Source: CAXXOK01 sp035353235
GTDB lineage: Bacteria; Bacillota; Clostridia; Christensenellales; Aristaeellaceae
Assembly (NCBI GenBank): GCA_035353235.1
Contig: DAOPZG010000013.1
Location: forward strand, 1 to 33,423
Direction of reading: 5' to 3'
DNA: 33,423 bases
Shown here piece by piece: positions 16,606 to 25,652 of this stretch. A program made the translations under genes and the position numbers. The stretch's first letter is position 1. Each line of letters opens with the position of its first letter. The notes beneath the pieces are model-generated. The model did not search any database. It saw only the letters and a list, made by a program, of their open reading frames with translations, and was not told the DNA's origin.

Positions 16606-18507
16606 TCAGGCGACCTGTTCAAACTGGCTGTTATACAGGTCGGCATAGAAGCCGCCGTTCTTCAGCAGTTCCGCGTGCGTGCCGCTCTCCACGATGTCGC
16701 CGTCCCGCATCACGAGGATCAGATCCGCGTTCTTGATGGTGGACAGACGGTGGGCGATCACGAAGGAAGTCCGCCCCTCGGTCAGTTTGTCCATGGCGCG
16801 CTGCACAATGCGTTCGGTACGGGTATCCACGGAACTGGTCGCTTCGTCCAAAATCAGCAGCGGCGCGTTCTGGATCATCGCGCGGGCAATGGTAATCAGC
16901 TGTTTCTGTCCTTCGGACAGGCTGGCCTGCGCGTTGAGCACCGTATCGTAGCCCCCCGGCAGGGTGCGGATAAAGTGGTGCAGGCCCACCGCCTTACTGG
17001 CGGCAATCACCTGCTCGTCGGTTACGTCCGGCTTGCCGTAAGCAATGTTATCCCGGATGGTGCCCTCAAACAGCCACGTATCCTGCAGCACCATGCCGAA
17101 CTGCTCGTGCACGTTATGGCGCGGCAGATCGTTGATGGGGGTGCCGTCCAGCAGAATCCGGCCGCCGTCCAGCTCGTAAAACCGCATCACAAGGTTGACG
17201 ATGGTGGTTTTGCCCGCGCCGGTGGGGCCTACGATGGCCACCTTCTGCCCGGCTTTCACTTTAGCGGAGAAATCGTGGATAATGGTCTTGTCCGGATCAT
17301 AGCCGAACTTGACGTGCTGGAATTCCACATCGCCGTTCACTTTGCTTAAACAAAGTTTCTTGTCGCTCTCGTCGGACAGTTCTTTTTCGTCCAGGAAGCC
17401 CAGCACCCGCTCGCCCGCGGCGGCGGTGCGCTGCAGGTTGTTAAAGGCCTGTGCGATCTGGGACAACGGTTGGGTAAACAGGCGAACGTACATCATAAAC
17501 GCCACGATCACACCGAAGGTGATCACGCCGTTCATCGCCAGCACCGCGCCCACCACGCAAACGGCCACATAGCCAAGGTTGCCCACAAAGGTCATCAGCG
17601 GCATCATCAGCCCCGAGAGGAACTGCGATTTCCACGCGCTTACATACAGCTGCCCGTTGATGTTCTCAAAGGTGCCGCGCGCCTCCCGGCTGCCGTTGTA
17701 CACTTTCACCACGTTATGGCCGGTGTACACTTCCTCGATGTGGCCGTTGATGGCGCCCAGAGCGTTTTGCTGCTGGGTAAAATACTTCTGCGATTTGGTC
17801 ATAATCAGCATCATCAGCACAAATCCGAGAATGCTGGTACCGATCGCGGTCAGGGCCAGAATCCAGCTGTTGATAAACATCATCACCAGCGAGCCGACCA
17901 GCATGGTAACGGAAGTTACCAGCGTAGCTACGCTCTGGTTCAGCGTTTGGCCGATCGCGTCCACGTCGTTGGTAACGCGGCTTAAAATATCGCCGTGGCT
18001 GGTGCTGTCGAAATATTTCAGCGGCAGACGGTTGATCTTATCGGCAATGTCGGTGCGCATCCGCTTGGAGATGATCTGCGTAACCGTCGCCATGATATAG
18101 CTTTGCGTAAAGTTCAACAGCATCGCGCTCGCGTAGAAAAACACCAGCACCCAGGCGATGGAGCCCACCGCGTTCAGGTCTATGGCGCCCATCACCGGTT
18201 TGCCCTGCAGCATCTGGGGCAGGCCCTTGGCAATTTCGTTGGTCAGGTTTTTCAGTTGATCCGGGCCCAGTATCTGCAGCAGGGTTCCCGCGATGGCGGC
18301 CACCAGGGCCACAACAATCACAGGCAGGTCTTTTTTACAATAGCGGATCAGCTTTTTCATGGTCCCTTTAAAACTTTTCGGCTTTTCCACAGGGCCCATC
18401 ATTCCACCGCCGCCCATGGGCCCGCGGCCACCGCCCATAGGCCCGCGGCCCCCTGCCGGGCCGCGCCCGGCTGCCGGCGCACGATTTTGCGAATGATTTT
18501 CACTCAT
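16606..18507 (-). CDS. Heterodimeric ABC exporter, catalytic half (LmrD/TM288-like)
   Basis: This gene encodes 633 residues: a Gly/Arg/Met-rich N-terminal extension (about 10-40), a six-helix exporter membrane domain (about 60-360) and an ATPase domain. Walker A is GPTGAGKT (427-434), Walker B ends in catalytic Glu555 and the switch is His586 (AHRLST). The signature is LSEGQ (530-534) instead of LSGGQ. In known heterodimers this pattern belongs to the subunit with the true catalytic Walker B, whose altered signature faces the partner's degenerate site. The start ATG overlaps the stop of the upstream ABC gene by four bases (ATGA), and GAGGAGG lies in the upstream coding end, so the two are translationally coupled. 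It is probably a multidrug or lipid exporter in the cytoplasmic membrane. Confidence 0.92.
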   Translation of the reverse strand: MSENHSQNRAPAAGRGPAGGRGPMGGGRGPMGGGGMMGPVEKPKSFKGTMKKLIRYCKKDLPVIVVALVAAIAGTLLQILGPDQLKNLTNEIAKGLPQMLQGKPVMGAIDLNAVGSIAWVLVFFYASAMLLNFTQSYIMATVTQIISKRMRTDIADKINRLPLKYFDSTSHGDILSRVTNDVDAIGQTLNQSVATLVTSVTMLVGSLVMMFINSWILALTAIGTSILGFVLMMLIMTKSQKYFTQQQNALGAINGHIEEVYTGHNVVKVYNGSREARGTFENINGQLYVSAWKSQFLSGLMMPLMTFVGNLGYVAVCVVGAVLAMNGVITFGVIVAFMMYVRLFTQPLSQIAQAFNNLQRTAAAGERVLGFLDEKELSDESDKKLCLSKVNGDVEFQHVKFGYDPDKTIIHDFSAKVKAGQKVAIVGPTGAGKTTIVNLVMRFYELDGGRILLDGTPINDLPRHNVHEQFGMVLQDTWLFEGTIRDNIAYGKPDVTDEQVIAASKAVGLHHFIRTLPGGYDTVLNAQASLSEGQKQLITIARAMIQNAPLLILDEATSSVDTRTERIVQRAMDKLTEGRTSFVIAHRLSTIKNADLILVMRDGDIVESGTHAELLKNGGFYADLYNSQFEQVA

Positions 18508-20264
18508 AGGGCAAGTTCCTCCTCACTAAGCTGCGACATGGCAATTTCACGGTATACATCGCAGCTGGAAAGCAGTTCCCGGTGCGTACCCTGGCCGACG
18601 ACACTGCCTTCGTCCAGCACCACAATCCGGTCCGCGTTCATAATGGTGCCGATACGCTGGGCCACGATCAGGCTGGTAACGCCCGCCGTTTCCTTTTTCA
18701 GCGCCGCGCGCAGGTCGCGGTCGGTCTGGTAATCCAGCGCGGAAAAGCTGTCGTCAAAGATATAGATTTCCGGCTTGCGGCACACGGCGCGCGCAATGGA
18801 AAGGCGCTGTTTCTGCCCGCCGGATACATTGGTTCCCCCCTGAGCGATCTCCTCGTTGTAAGCGCCGTCCATCTTTTCCACAAAGTCTTTGCCCTGCGCA
18901 ATCTCAACGGCGCGTTTCACATCTTCTTCGGTCGCGGGGGCTTTGCCGTTATCGCCGTAGGCTACGTTGCTGGTAACCGTGCCCATAAACAGCACGGCTT
19001 TTTGCGGCACATAACCGATCTTATTGTTCAGTGCATCCTGCGCGTATTCCCTCACGTTCACGCCGTCTACCGTTACCGTGCCCTCCGTGGCGTCGAAGAA
19101 ACGCGGTATCAGGTTGATCACCGTACTTTTACCGCTGCCGGTGGAGCCGATAAAGGCCACAGTTTCTCCCTTGTGCGCGGTAAAGCTCACATCGTGCAGC
19201 ACATCCTCGGACGCGCCGGGATAACGGAAGCTCACGTGGTCAAACACCACTTCGCCGCTTTGCCCGGGCAGGCCTTCGGTTTTTTTACCTTCCACAATCG
19301 CGGGTTCGGTTTCCAGCACCTCGTTAATACGTTTGGCGGAAACCATGGCACGGGGCAGCAGGAAGAAGATCATTACCAGCATCATCAGCGACATGATCAC
19401 CTGCATGGCATAAGCGGAGAATACCACCATGTTGGAGAACAGGGTCAGCTTATCCATCAGCTGCGCGCTGTTGATCAGGTATGCGCCGATCCAGTAGATG
19501 GCGAGGGTAAGCCCGCTCATAATGGCGAACAGCAGAGGCATCAGCACCGCCATGCCGCGGCTGGTAAAGAGCTGGTTCTTCGTCAGTTCCTCGTTCGCCG
19601 TTTCAAACTTGCCGTTCTGGTAGGCTTCGGCGTTGTAGGCACGCACTACGCGCACGCCGGACAGATTTTCCATCGTAACGCGGTTCAGGTTGTCGGTCAG
19701 CACCTGCATTTTCTGGAACTTGGGCAGTACCAGCAGCAGCAGCACCGTCATCACAATCATGATCACGACTACCGCAACGCCCGTGGCCATCGTCCACTCC
19801 ATACCCTTGCCCGCAATCTTGGTAATCGCCCAGATGGCGGTAATCGGGGCTTTGATAATCAGCTGCAGCCCCATCGTAATCAAAATTTGAATCTGGGTGA
19901 TGTCGTTGGTGGAACGGGTAATCAGGCTCGCGGTAGAAAAGCGGCTGATCTCCTCCATGGAGAAGCTGTCCACCTTGTTAAACAGCAGGGTGCGAAGCCG
20001 CTGGGAAAACGAGGCGGCGATCCGCGCGGCAAAGAAACCCACGATGGTAGCGGCAGCGAAGCTGCCCAGCGCGCACAACAGCATATAGCCGCCCTGCTGC
20101 CAGATCTCCGCCAGATCACTCCCCGGCGTCTGCGTTAACACCGTAATGCGGCTCATGTAATCCGGCAGTTTCAAATCCAGCCAGACCTGCGCCACGATAA
20201 ACACCAGGCTCGCGGCTGCCTGCAGCCACTCGACAAGGCTTAAGCGCTTTAAAATCTTTAACAT
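18504..20264 (-). CDS. Heterodimeric ABC exporter, degenerate half (LmrC/TM287-like)
   Basis: This gene encodes 586 residues, with ATG at 20264 behind GGAAAGGA. The exporter membrane domain covers about 15-310 and the ATPase domain about 335-580. Walker A is GSTGSGKST (373-381) and the signature is the normal VSGGQ (480-484). Walker B reads YIFDDSF, so Asp505 replaces the catalytic Glu, and Gln536 replaces the switch His (AQRIGT). These are the usual changes of the non-hydrolysing half of asymmetric exporters such as LmrCD, BmrCD or TM287/288, and they fit the partner encoded directly downstream. It lies 37 bp downstream of the MarR gene. The degenerate site should bind ATP with slow or no turnover. 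Confidence 0.92.
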   Translation of the reverse strand: MLKILKRLSLVEWLQAAASLVFIVAQVWLDLKLPDYMSRITVLTQTPGSDLAEIWQQGGYMLLCALGSFAAATIVGFFAARIAASFSQRLRTLLFNKVDSFSMEEISRFSTASLITRSTNDITQIQILITMGLQLIIKAPITAIWAITKIAGKGMEWTMATGVAVVVIMIVMTVLLLLVLPKFQKMQVLTDNLNRVTMENLSGVRVVRAYNAEAYQNGKFETANEELTKNQLFTSRGMAVLMPLLFAIMSGLTLAIYWIGAYLINSAQLMDKLTLFSNMVVFSAYAMQVIMSLMMLVMIFFLLPRAMVSAKRINEVLETEPAIVEGKKTEGLPGQSGEVVFDHVSFRYPGASEDVLHDVSFTAHKGETVAFIGSTGSGKSTVINLIPRFFDATEGTVTVDGVNVREYAQDALNNKIGYVPQKAVLFMGTVTSNVAYGDNGKAPATEEDVKRAVEIAQGKDFVEKMDGAYNEEIAQGGTNVSGGQKQRLSIARAVCRKPEIYIFDDSFSALDYQTDRDLRAALKKETAGVTSLIVAQRIGTIMNADRIVVLDEGSVVGQGTHRELLSSCDVYREIAMSQLSEEELAL

Positions 20265-20301
20265 ACGTCTATCCTTTCCAAACTATCTGACCGGTACTGC
20301 C

Positions 20302-20802
20302 TCAGTGCCGGTGCCAGAGGTGGCGGCCCTGGGCAAACGGGTCGTCCATCGCGTTTTTATTCTGCCCGTCCGGATTCTGGTGCAACTCGTTCGTAATCTC
20401 CGCCACACGGCCCAGAATGCGAACCAGCTCGGTCGAGTCCTGCTCGCCCAGCCTTTCCAGCATACGGATCATATGGTTGAGCATAGCACCGCGCTGCGCA
20501 TCCGCAAGTTCCTTCCCTTCCGGCGTCAGTTCCACTAAAATCCTGCGCCGGTCGCTTGGGTCGATGCGGCGGGTAACAAATCCCTTGCGCTCCAGGCTGT
20601 TCAGCGCCGCGGCGATCCGCGCGGTGCTGATGTTCATAAAGCTGCTGATCTCGTTGGGCTGCACCGGCCCTTCATGAAAGATTACATATTGCAGCACAAA
20701 CCCTTCCCCACGCATGCAGTCGTTGAGTTTCCGTTGTGGTCTGCCCTTATTGATCACATAGATTTTTCGGAGCAGTTCGTTTGCTAATACGTGATAATCC
20801 AT
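20302..20802 (-). CDS. MarR-family transcriptional regulator
   Basis: This gene encodes 166 residues, with ATG at 20802 behind GGGAG. It has winged helix-turn-helix architecture: EISSFMNISTARIAAALNSLERKGFV (about 52-77) covers the recognition helix, and DPSDRRRILVELTPEGKEL is the wing. It is the first gene of an operon with the two ABC exporter halves, the standard arrangement in which the MarR protein represses its own transporter until a ligand binds. The C-terminal tail (about 148-166) is unusually rich in Asn, His and Gln and has no obvious function. It is a dimeric DNA-binding protein of the cytoplasm; the ligand is unknown. Confidence 0.92.
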   Translation of the reverse strand: MDYHVLANELLRKIYVINKGRPQRKLNDCMRGEGFVLQYVIFHEGPVQPNEISSFMNISTARIAAALNSLERKGFVTRRIDPSDRRRILVELTPEGKELADAQRGAMLNHMIRMLERLGEQDSTELVRILGRVAEITNELHQNPDGQNKNAMDDPFAQGRHLWHRH

Positions 20803-20823
20803 GATAAGGCTCCCTTCGTGTCT

Positions 20824-20873
20824 TGTTCGCGAACACAGTTAGCAATATAATACCGTTAGATACTAATGTCAAT
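20824..20873 (-). promoter_or_regulatory. MarR/ABC operon promoter with candidate operators
   Basis: On the minus strand TTGACA (20873-20868), a 17-bp spacer and TTATAT (20850-20845) form a good sigma-A promoter. TTAG-ATA-CTAA (20856-20866) is an inverted repeat inside the spacer. A perfect palindrome TGTTCGCGAACA (20824-20835) lies at or just after the predicted start. Either could be the autoregulatory MarR site. Confidence 0.65.
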
Positions 20874-20918
20874 AGGTTTATCAAATTCTAATCTTCCCGG
20901 GTGGAAACCGCCAAGAGC

Positions 20919-20947
20919 TTGAGTTTACTCTCTTTTTGTGGGATAAT
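20919..20947 (+). promoter_or_regulatory. Promoter of the 2H phosphoesterase-like gene
   Basis: TTGAGT (20919-20924), a 17-bp spacer and GATAAT (20942-20947) match sigma-A elements in five positions each. The predicted start is near 20954, about 64 bp before the chosen ATG. Confidence 0.65.
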
Positions 20948-21017
20948 CAAACAAGGCAAAAAAAGTGGATTGTAACAAATGGTCCATCTAACCGCCATAC
21001 AGAGGGAAATGTACGGA

Positions 21018-21533
21018 ATGACAGAGGAAAAACGGGTTTACCTGATTGCCCATCTGGATGATGTCGCTAACCGAAAACTGGACGAGCTGTACGACCTGCT
21101 CCGCACGGCGGGCCTGACCGGCGCGCAGAAAGCGGATTTTCCGCATCATATTACCCTGGGCGAATATGATCTTTCGCAGGAGGCACAGGCGCTGGCGCTT
21201 ACAAAGGCGGTATGCGCCCGCACCGCGCCTTTCACCGTGGAGTTGAACCACCTCGGTCTTTTTGGAACCAGCGTGCTGTTTGCGGGACTGTCCGTTAACC
21301 ACGAGCTGCTTACGCTGCACGAAGCGCTGATGGGTACCGTCCTCTGGAAGGGCGGCGTGGAATGGGTAGCGCACGCCACCCTGCTGATGGACGAACCCGA
21401 AGCGGTGCTGCGCGCTGTGCCAATCGCGGCACATGCCTTTTCCCCGCTGCGCGCCACCATCGACAGCGTCGGCGTATTCGAATACGCCCCATCGAAATTG
21501 CTGGCACGCTACCCTTTATCGGGAGCGCGCTGA
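21018..21533 (+). CDS. 2'-5' RNA ligase / 2H phosphoesterase-like protein
   Basis: This gene encodes 171 residues. ATG 21018 was preferred over in-frame ATGs at 20979 and 21009, because GAGGG at 21002-21006 is properly spaced only for it. Two His-x-Thr motifs mark the 2H phosphoesterase fold: HHITLG (H44-T46) and HATLL (H119-T121), about 75 residues apart as expected for the two lobes. The family hydrolyses or ligates 2'-5' phosphodiester or cyclic phosphate bonds in RNA or nucleotides. The real substrate in bacteria is mostly unknown. It is probably co-transcribed with the DUF188 gene 110 bp downstream. The fold call is fairly safe, the reaction is not. Confidence 0.8.
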   Translation: MTEEKRVYLIAHLDDVANRKLDELYDLLRTAGLTGAQKADFPHHITLGEYDLSQEAQALALTKAVCARTAPFTVELNHLGLFGTSVLFAGLSVNHELLTLHEALMGTVLWKGGVEWVAHATLLMDEPEAVLRAVPIAAHAFSPLRATIDSVGVFEYAPSKLLARYPLSGAR

Positions 21534-21643
21534 ATCCCACGGCCGGGTACCGCGTAAAAAGCGCTTCTCCGCCCGTGAGGGGACAACCGAACGATACCTA
21601 CAGTCGCAACCGTAAGGATAATGAGCGAAGGGGGAACCCTGCT

Positions 21644-22114
21644 TTGAGGATACTGGTGGACGCCGACGGCTGCCCTGTGGTAGACCGGACCATTGCCATT
21701 GCGAAAAAGGCAAACGTGCCGGTGCTGCTGGTTTGCGACACGGCGCATGTGCTGGAGCGCGAAGGCGCGGAAACCCTGACCGTGGATCAGGGCCCGGACA
21801 GCGCGGATTTTCGGCTGGTGAACCTGCTCAAGCCGGGCGATCTTGTGGTAACGCAGGATTACGGGCTGGCCGCAATGGCGCTCGCCCGCGCCGCCCTCGT
21901 GCTGGATCAGAACGGAATGCGTTATACCGCCGAAAATATTGATTCGCTGCTGCTGGCCCGGCACACCGCGCGCAAAATTCGCATGGGCGGCGGTCGGCTG
22001 AAAGGCCCCGCAAAGCGCACCCGCGAGCAGGACGACGCGTTTGAGCGGAGCTTGACAGCATTGCTTGAACCGACCGCCGGCGTGGCAGACCCGGCGGATT
22101 CCCCCGCGCGCTGA
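21644..22114 (+). CDS. YaiI/YqxD family protein (DUF188, UPF0178)
   Basis: This gene encodes 156 residues from a TTG start at 21644, preceded by AAGGGGG. An ATG at 21621 is in another frame, and the frame is open upstream without any family-like residues. Family motifs are clear: VDADGCPVV at 5-13, DQGPDSADFRLVNL around 48-61, GDLVVTQDYGLA at 65-76, then YTAENIDSLL, RHTARKIR and GGRLKGPAKRT near the C-terminus. The family is widespread and has been related to PIN-like nuclease folds through its conserved Asp residues, but its function is not established. The C-terminal 15-20 residues are not conserved. It follows the 2H phosphoesterase-like gene on the same strand. Confidence 0.88.
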   Translation: MRILVDADGCPVVDRTIAIAKKANVPVLLVCDTAHVLEREGAETLTVDQGPDSADFRLVNLLKPGDLVVTQDYGLAAMALARAALVLDQNGMRYTAENIDSLLLARHTARKIRMGGGRLKGPAKRTREQDDAFERSLTALLEPTAGVADPADSPAR

Positions 22115-22205
22115 TCCCGGCGAAAAGCGGAGCCAACCTAACAAATCATGTGATGCGATCAACGGCAGGCTTCTGCTCCACCCTTCGCATGTAAAATATC
22201 ACACA

Positions 22206-22247
22206 AAACGCGCGGGGCCTGCGTTTCATCGCAAACCCCGCGCGTTT
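22206..22247. terminator. Intrinsic terminator of the arg operon
   Basis: AAACGCGCGGGG (22206-22217) pairs with CCCCGCGCGTTT (22236-22247), with a smaller TGCG/CGCA stem inside. On the minus strand it ends CGCGTTTTGTG, 15 bp after the argF stop. It also ends the rightward DUF188 transcript. Confidence 0.85.
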
Positions 22248-22261
22248 CTGCCGTATTCCGT

Positions 22262-23172
<911 letters not shown>

Positions 23173-23176
<4 letters not shown>

Positions 23177-24342
23177 TTGGCCAGTTCCTCCTTGATGATT
23201 TCTACGGCTTCTTCCAGCGCGTCCCACGGAATCGTGAGCGGCGGTAAAAGGCGCAGTTTGTTCTTCGCAGTCAGGCACACCACGCCGCGCGCAAGCAGCG
23301 CCTTGACCAGCGTTTTGGGGTCTTTGTCGCTCTCCACGCCCAGCATCAGCCCGCGGCCGGAGACGCTTTTCACATTGTCCAGCTCGCTCAGTTCCGCGGC
23401 GATATACTTGCCCTTGCGTTTCACCTCGGCAAGCAGGTCGTCGGTCAGTTGTTTTTGTACCGCCAGCGCCGCCGCCGCGCACACCGGGTTGCCGCCGAAA
23501 GTGGAACCGTGGCTGCCGGGGCCCAGCGTGTCCTTCACCTTTTCGCCCAGCAGGCAAACGCCCATGGGCAGACCGCCCGCCAGCCCCTTGGCGGTGGTGG
23601 CGATGTCCGGCAGCCAGTCGTACCGCTGGTAGCTGAAAAGCGTACCCGTGCGGCCGTTGCCGGTCTGCACCTCGTCCACGATCATCAGCATATCTCGCTC
23701 GGCAGTCATGTCCCGTACCGCCTGCAGGTATTCGCGGGTCAGCGGTTCCACGCCGCCCTCGCCCTGCACGGTTTCCAGCATCACGGCGCAGACCGGCAAC
23801 GTGTCCAGCAGGGTTTTCAGCCCCTCCGTGTCGCCCGGTTCCGCATAGGCAAACCCTTCCGGGAACGGCCCGAAATCGTGGTGGAACACATCCTGCCCGG
23901 TAGCGGCCAGCGTAGCCAGCGTGCGCCCATGGAAGCTGTTGTTAAGCGTAACGATCACGGGGCGCACGTTTTCACCGTGCCTGTCGGCGCTGTACTTGCG
24001 CGCCGCCTTGATGGCGCACTCGTTGGCTTCCGCGCCGGAATTGCCGAAGAATACGCGTTTCATGCCGCTTTTTTCGCACAGCAGTTTTGCCAGCTCCGCC
24101 TGCGGCGTGGTGTAATACAGGTTGCTTACATGGGCCAGCGCGTGCGCCTGCTCGCACACGGCCTTTTCCCATGCGGCGTTGCCATACCCCAGCACGTTCA
24201 CCGCGATGCCGCTGCCCATGTCGATATACTTTTTACCCGCATCGTCATACAGGTACGCCCCTTCGCCGCGCACGAACGTTACGTCAAAGCGTGAATAGGA
24301 GTTGGCAATGTACTCCGCATACATTTTCCCGACCTTGTTCAT
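23173..24342 (-). CDS. argD: Acetylornithine aminotransferase
   Basis: This gene encodes 389 residues, with ATG at 24342 behind GGGAGGGAAAG. It is a class III pyridoxal-phosphate aminotransferase that converts N-acetylglutamate semialdehyde to N-acetylornithine with glutamate as amino donor. The phosphate-binding loop GNSGAEANE (100-108), NSFHGRT (135-141), cofactor Asp223 in VDEVQTG, and Schiff-base Lys252 in TTAKGLAGG are visible. Its position between argB and argF supports the arginine role over a general ornithine or GABA transaminase. Length is typical for the family. ATGA overlap with argF. Confidence 0.95.
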
Positions 24343-24405
24343 GGCTTTCCCTCCCGGCGGCCCGTCCGGGCCTTCCGATACAATTTTCCCTCCATCAGAG
24401 GCGGA

Positions 24406-25257
24406 TTATCCCTGAATAAACATGGTGCCAGCGCCCTCGTCGGTAAGGCACTCAATCAGGATGGCGTGCGGCACACGCCCGTCCAGAATAAACACGCGGT
24501 TTACTCCCCGGCGGATGGCCTCGATGCAGCAATCCACCTTGGGGATCATCCCGCCGGATATGATGCCCTCTCGGATCAGCTCCGGCGCTTCGCTGGCCTT
24601 CACAACGCTGATCAGCGTGCTGTCGTCCTTCGGGTCGCGCAGGATGCCGCGGATGTCCGTCATGCTGATAAAGCTTTCCGCTTTTAGCTCCGCGGCGATG
24701 CGGGCGGCGGCGGTATCAGCGTTGATGTTGTAGGCATGCCCGGCGCTGTCGCACCCCACGGTGGAAATGACCGGGATATAGCCCTTCTCCAGCACGTCCA
24801 GAATGGGAGCCGTGTTGATTTTGGTAATCTCGCCCACGTACCCGTGCACGTCATCCAGCTTCGTCACTTCGATCATGCGGCCGTCCATACCGCTCAGCCC
24901 GATCGCCTTGCCCCCGACCGTCTGGATGAGGCTCACCAGGCTTTTGCCCACCTTGCCCGCCAACACCATCTGCACTACGTCGGCGGTTTCCTCGTCGGTC
25001 ACGCGCAGGCCGTCGATAAATTCGCTCTTCTTGCCCAGCTTTTTCAACAGATCGCTGATCTCCGGGCCGCCGCCGTGCACCAGCACCACGCGCACGCCCA
25101 CCAATTGCAAAAGCAACAGGTCGCCCATCACGGCGCGCTTCAGGTCCTCGTTGATCATGGCGTTGCCGCCGTACTTGATGACCACGATTTTTCCGTTGTA
25201 TTTGCGGATGTAGGGCAGGGCCTGAATCAGCACCTCCGCGCGCTCGTTGATGGTCAC
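24406..25257 (-). CDS. argB: Acetylglutamate kinase
   Basis: This gene encodes 283 residues from a GTG at 25257, preceded by GGAAGGGG. ArgB phosphorylates N-acetylglutamate with ATP. Family motifs are VIKYGGNAM near residue 26, VHGGGPEI near 60, SGMDGRM in the middle, the NINADTAAARIA motif and SGGMIPKV near the C-terminus. An N-terminal helix (ERAEVLIQALPYIRKY) precedes the first strand, as in arginine-inhibited hexameric kinases, so feedback inhibition by arginine is plausible. It is separated from upstream argJ by the structured repeat region at 25332-25652, unlike the tight junctions elsewhere in the operon. Confidence 0.95.
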   Translation of the reverse strand: MTINERAEVLIQALPYIRKYNGKIVVIKYGGNAMINEDLKRAVMGDLLLLQLVGVRVVLVHGGGPEISDLLKKLGKKSEFIDGLRVTDEETADVVQMVLAGKVGKSLVSLIQTVGGKAIGLSGMDGRMIEVTKLDDVHGYVGEITKINTAPILDVLEKGYIPVISTVGCDSAGHAYNINADTAAARIAAELKAESFISMTDIRGILRDPKDDSTLISVVKASEAPELIREGIISGGMIPKVDCCIEAIRRGVNRVFILDGRVPHAILIECLTDEGAGTMFIQG

Positions 25258-25331
25258 GGTTTTGTCCCCTTCCTGCTGCTAATCGCTGCAATCGCGATTA
25301 ATAATGATAAGGTTTGTTGTCCTCAGCGCCG

Positions 25332-25652
25332 TTCTTCCCCCAGGGGAAGGTTGGCACCGGAGGGAAGCGCGTGCCCAGCGGGCACCACGGCGCAGCCGTG
25401 AGCGACCAACAGGATCGGCGCCCGTTCTTTCCCAAGGGGGAAGGTATGGGAGGGGGATCGCAATCCCCCGGCCCAAAGGGAGCTTTAGCGACCGTTCCCC
25501 AGGGGGAGGCATGGCACCAGAGGGAAGCGCGTGCCCGGTGGGCACCACGGCGCAGCCGTGAGCGACCAACCGGATCAGCGCCCGTTCTTTCCCAAGGGGG
25601 AAGGTTGGGGAGGGGATCGCAATCCCTTCCCCAAAGGGAGCTTTAGCGACCG
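25332..25652. repeat. Two-unit structured repeat between argJ and argB
   Basis: The stretch has an A-B-A-B layout. A copies are 25332-25424 and 25495-25584; B copies are 25425-25494 and 25585-25652; the period is 160-163 bp. The A copies share the core GAGGGAAGCGCGTGCCC and CACGGCGCAGCCGTGAGCGACC, which contains the stem CACGGC/GCCGTG. The B copies share TTCTTTCCCAAGGGGGAAGG and a hairpin with loop CGCA whose arms differ between copies but remain complementary. The last B copy touches the argJ stop codon. Open frames crossing the region are not convincing genes. No transposase or target-site duplication is seen. Confidence 0.85.
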
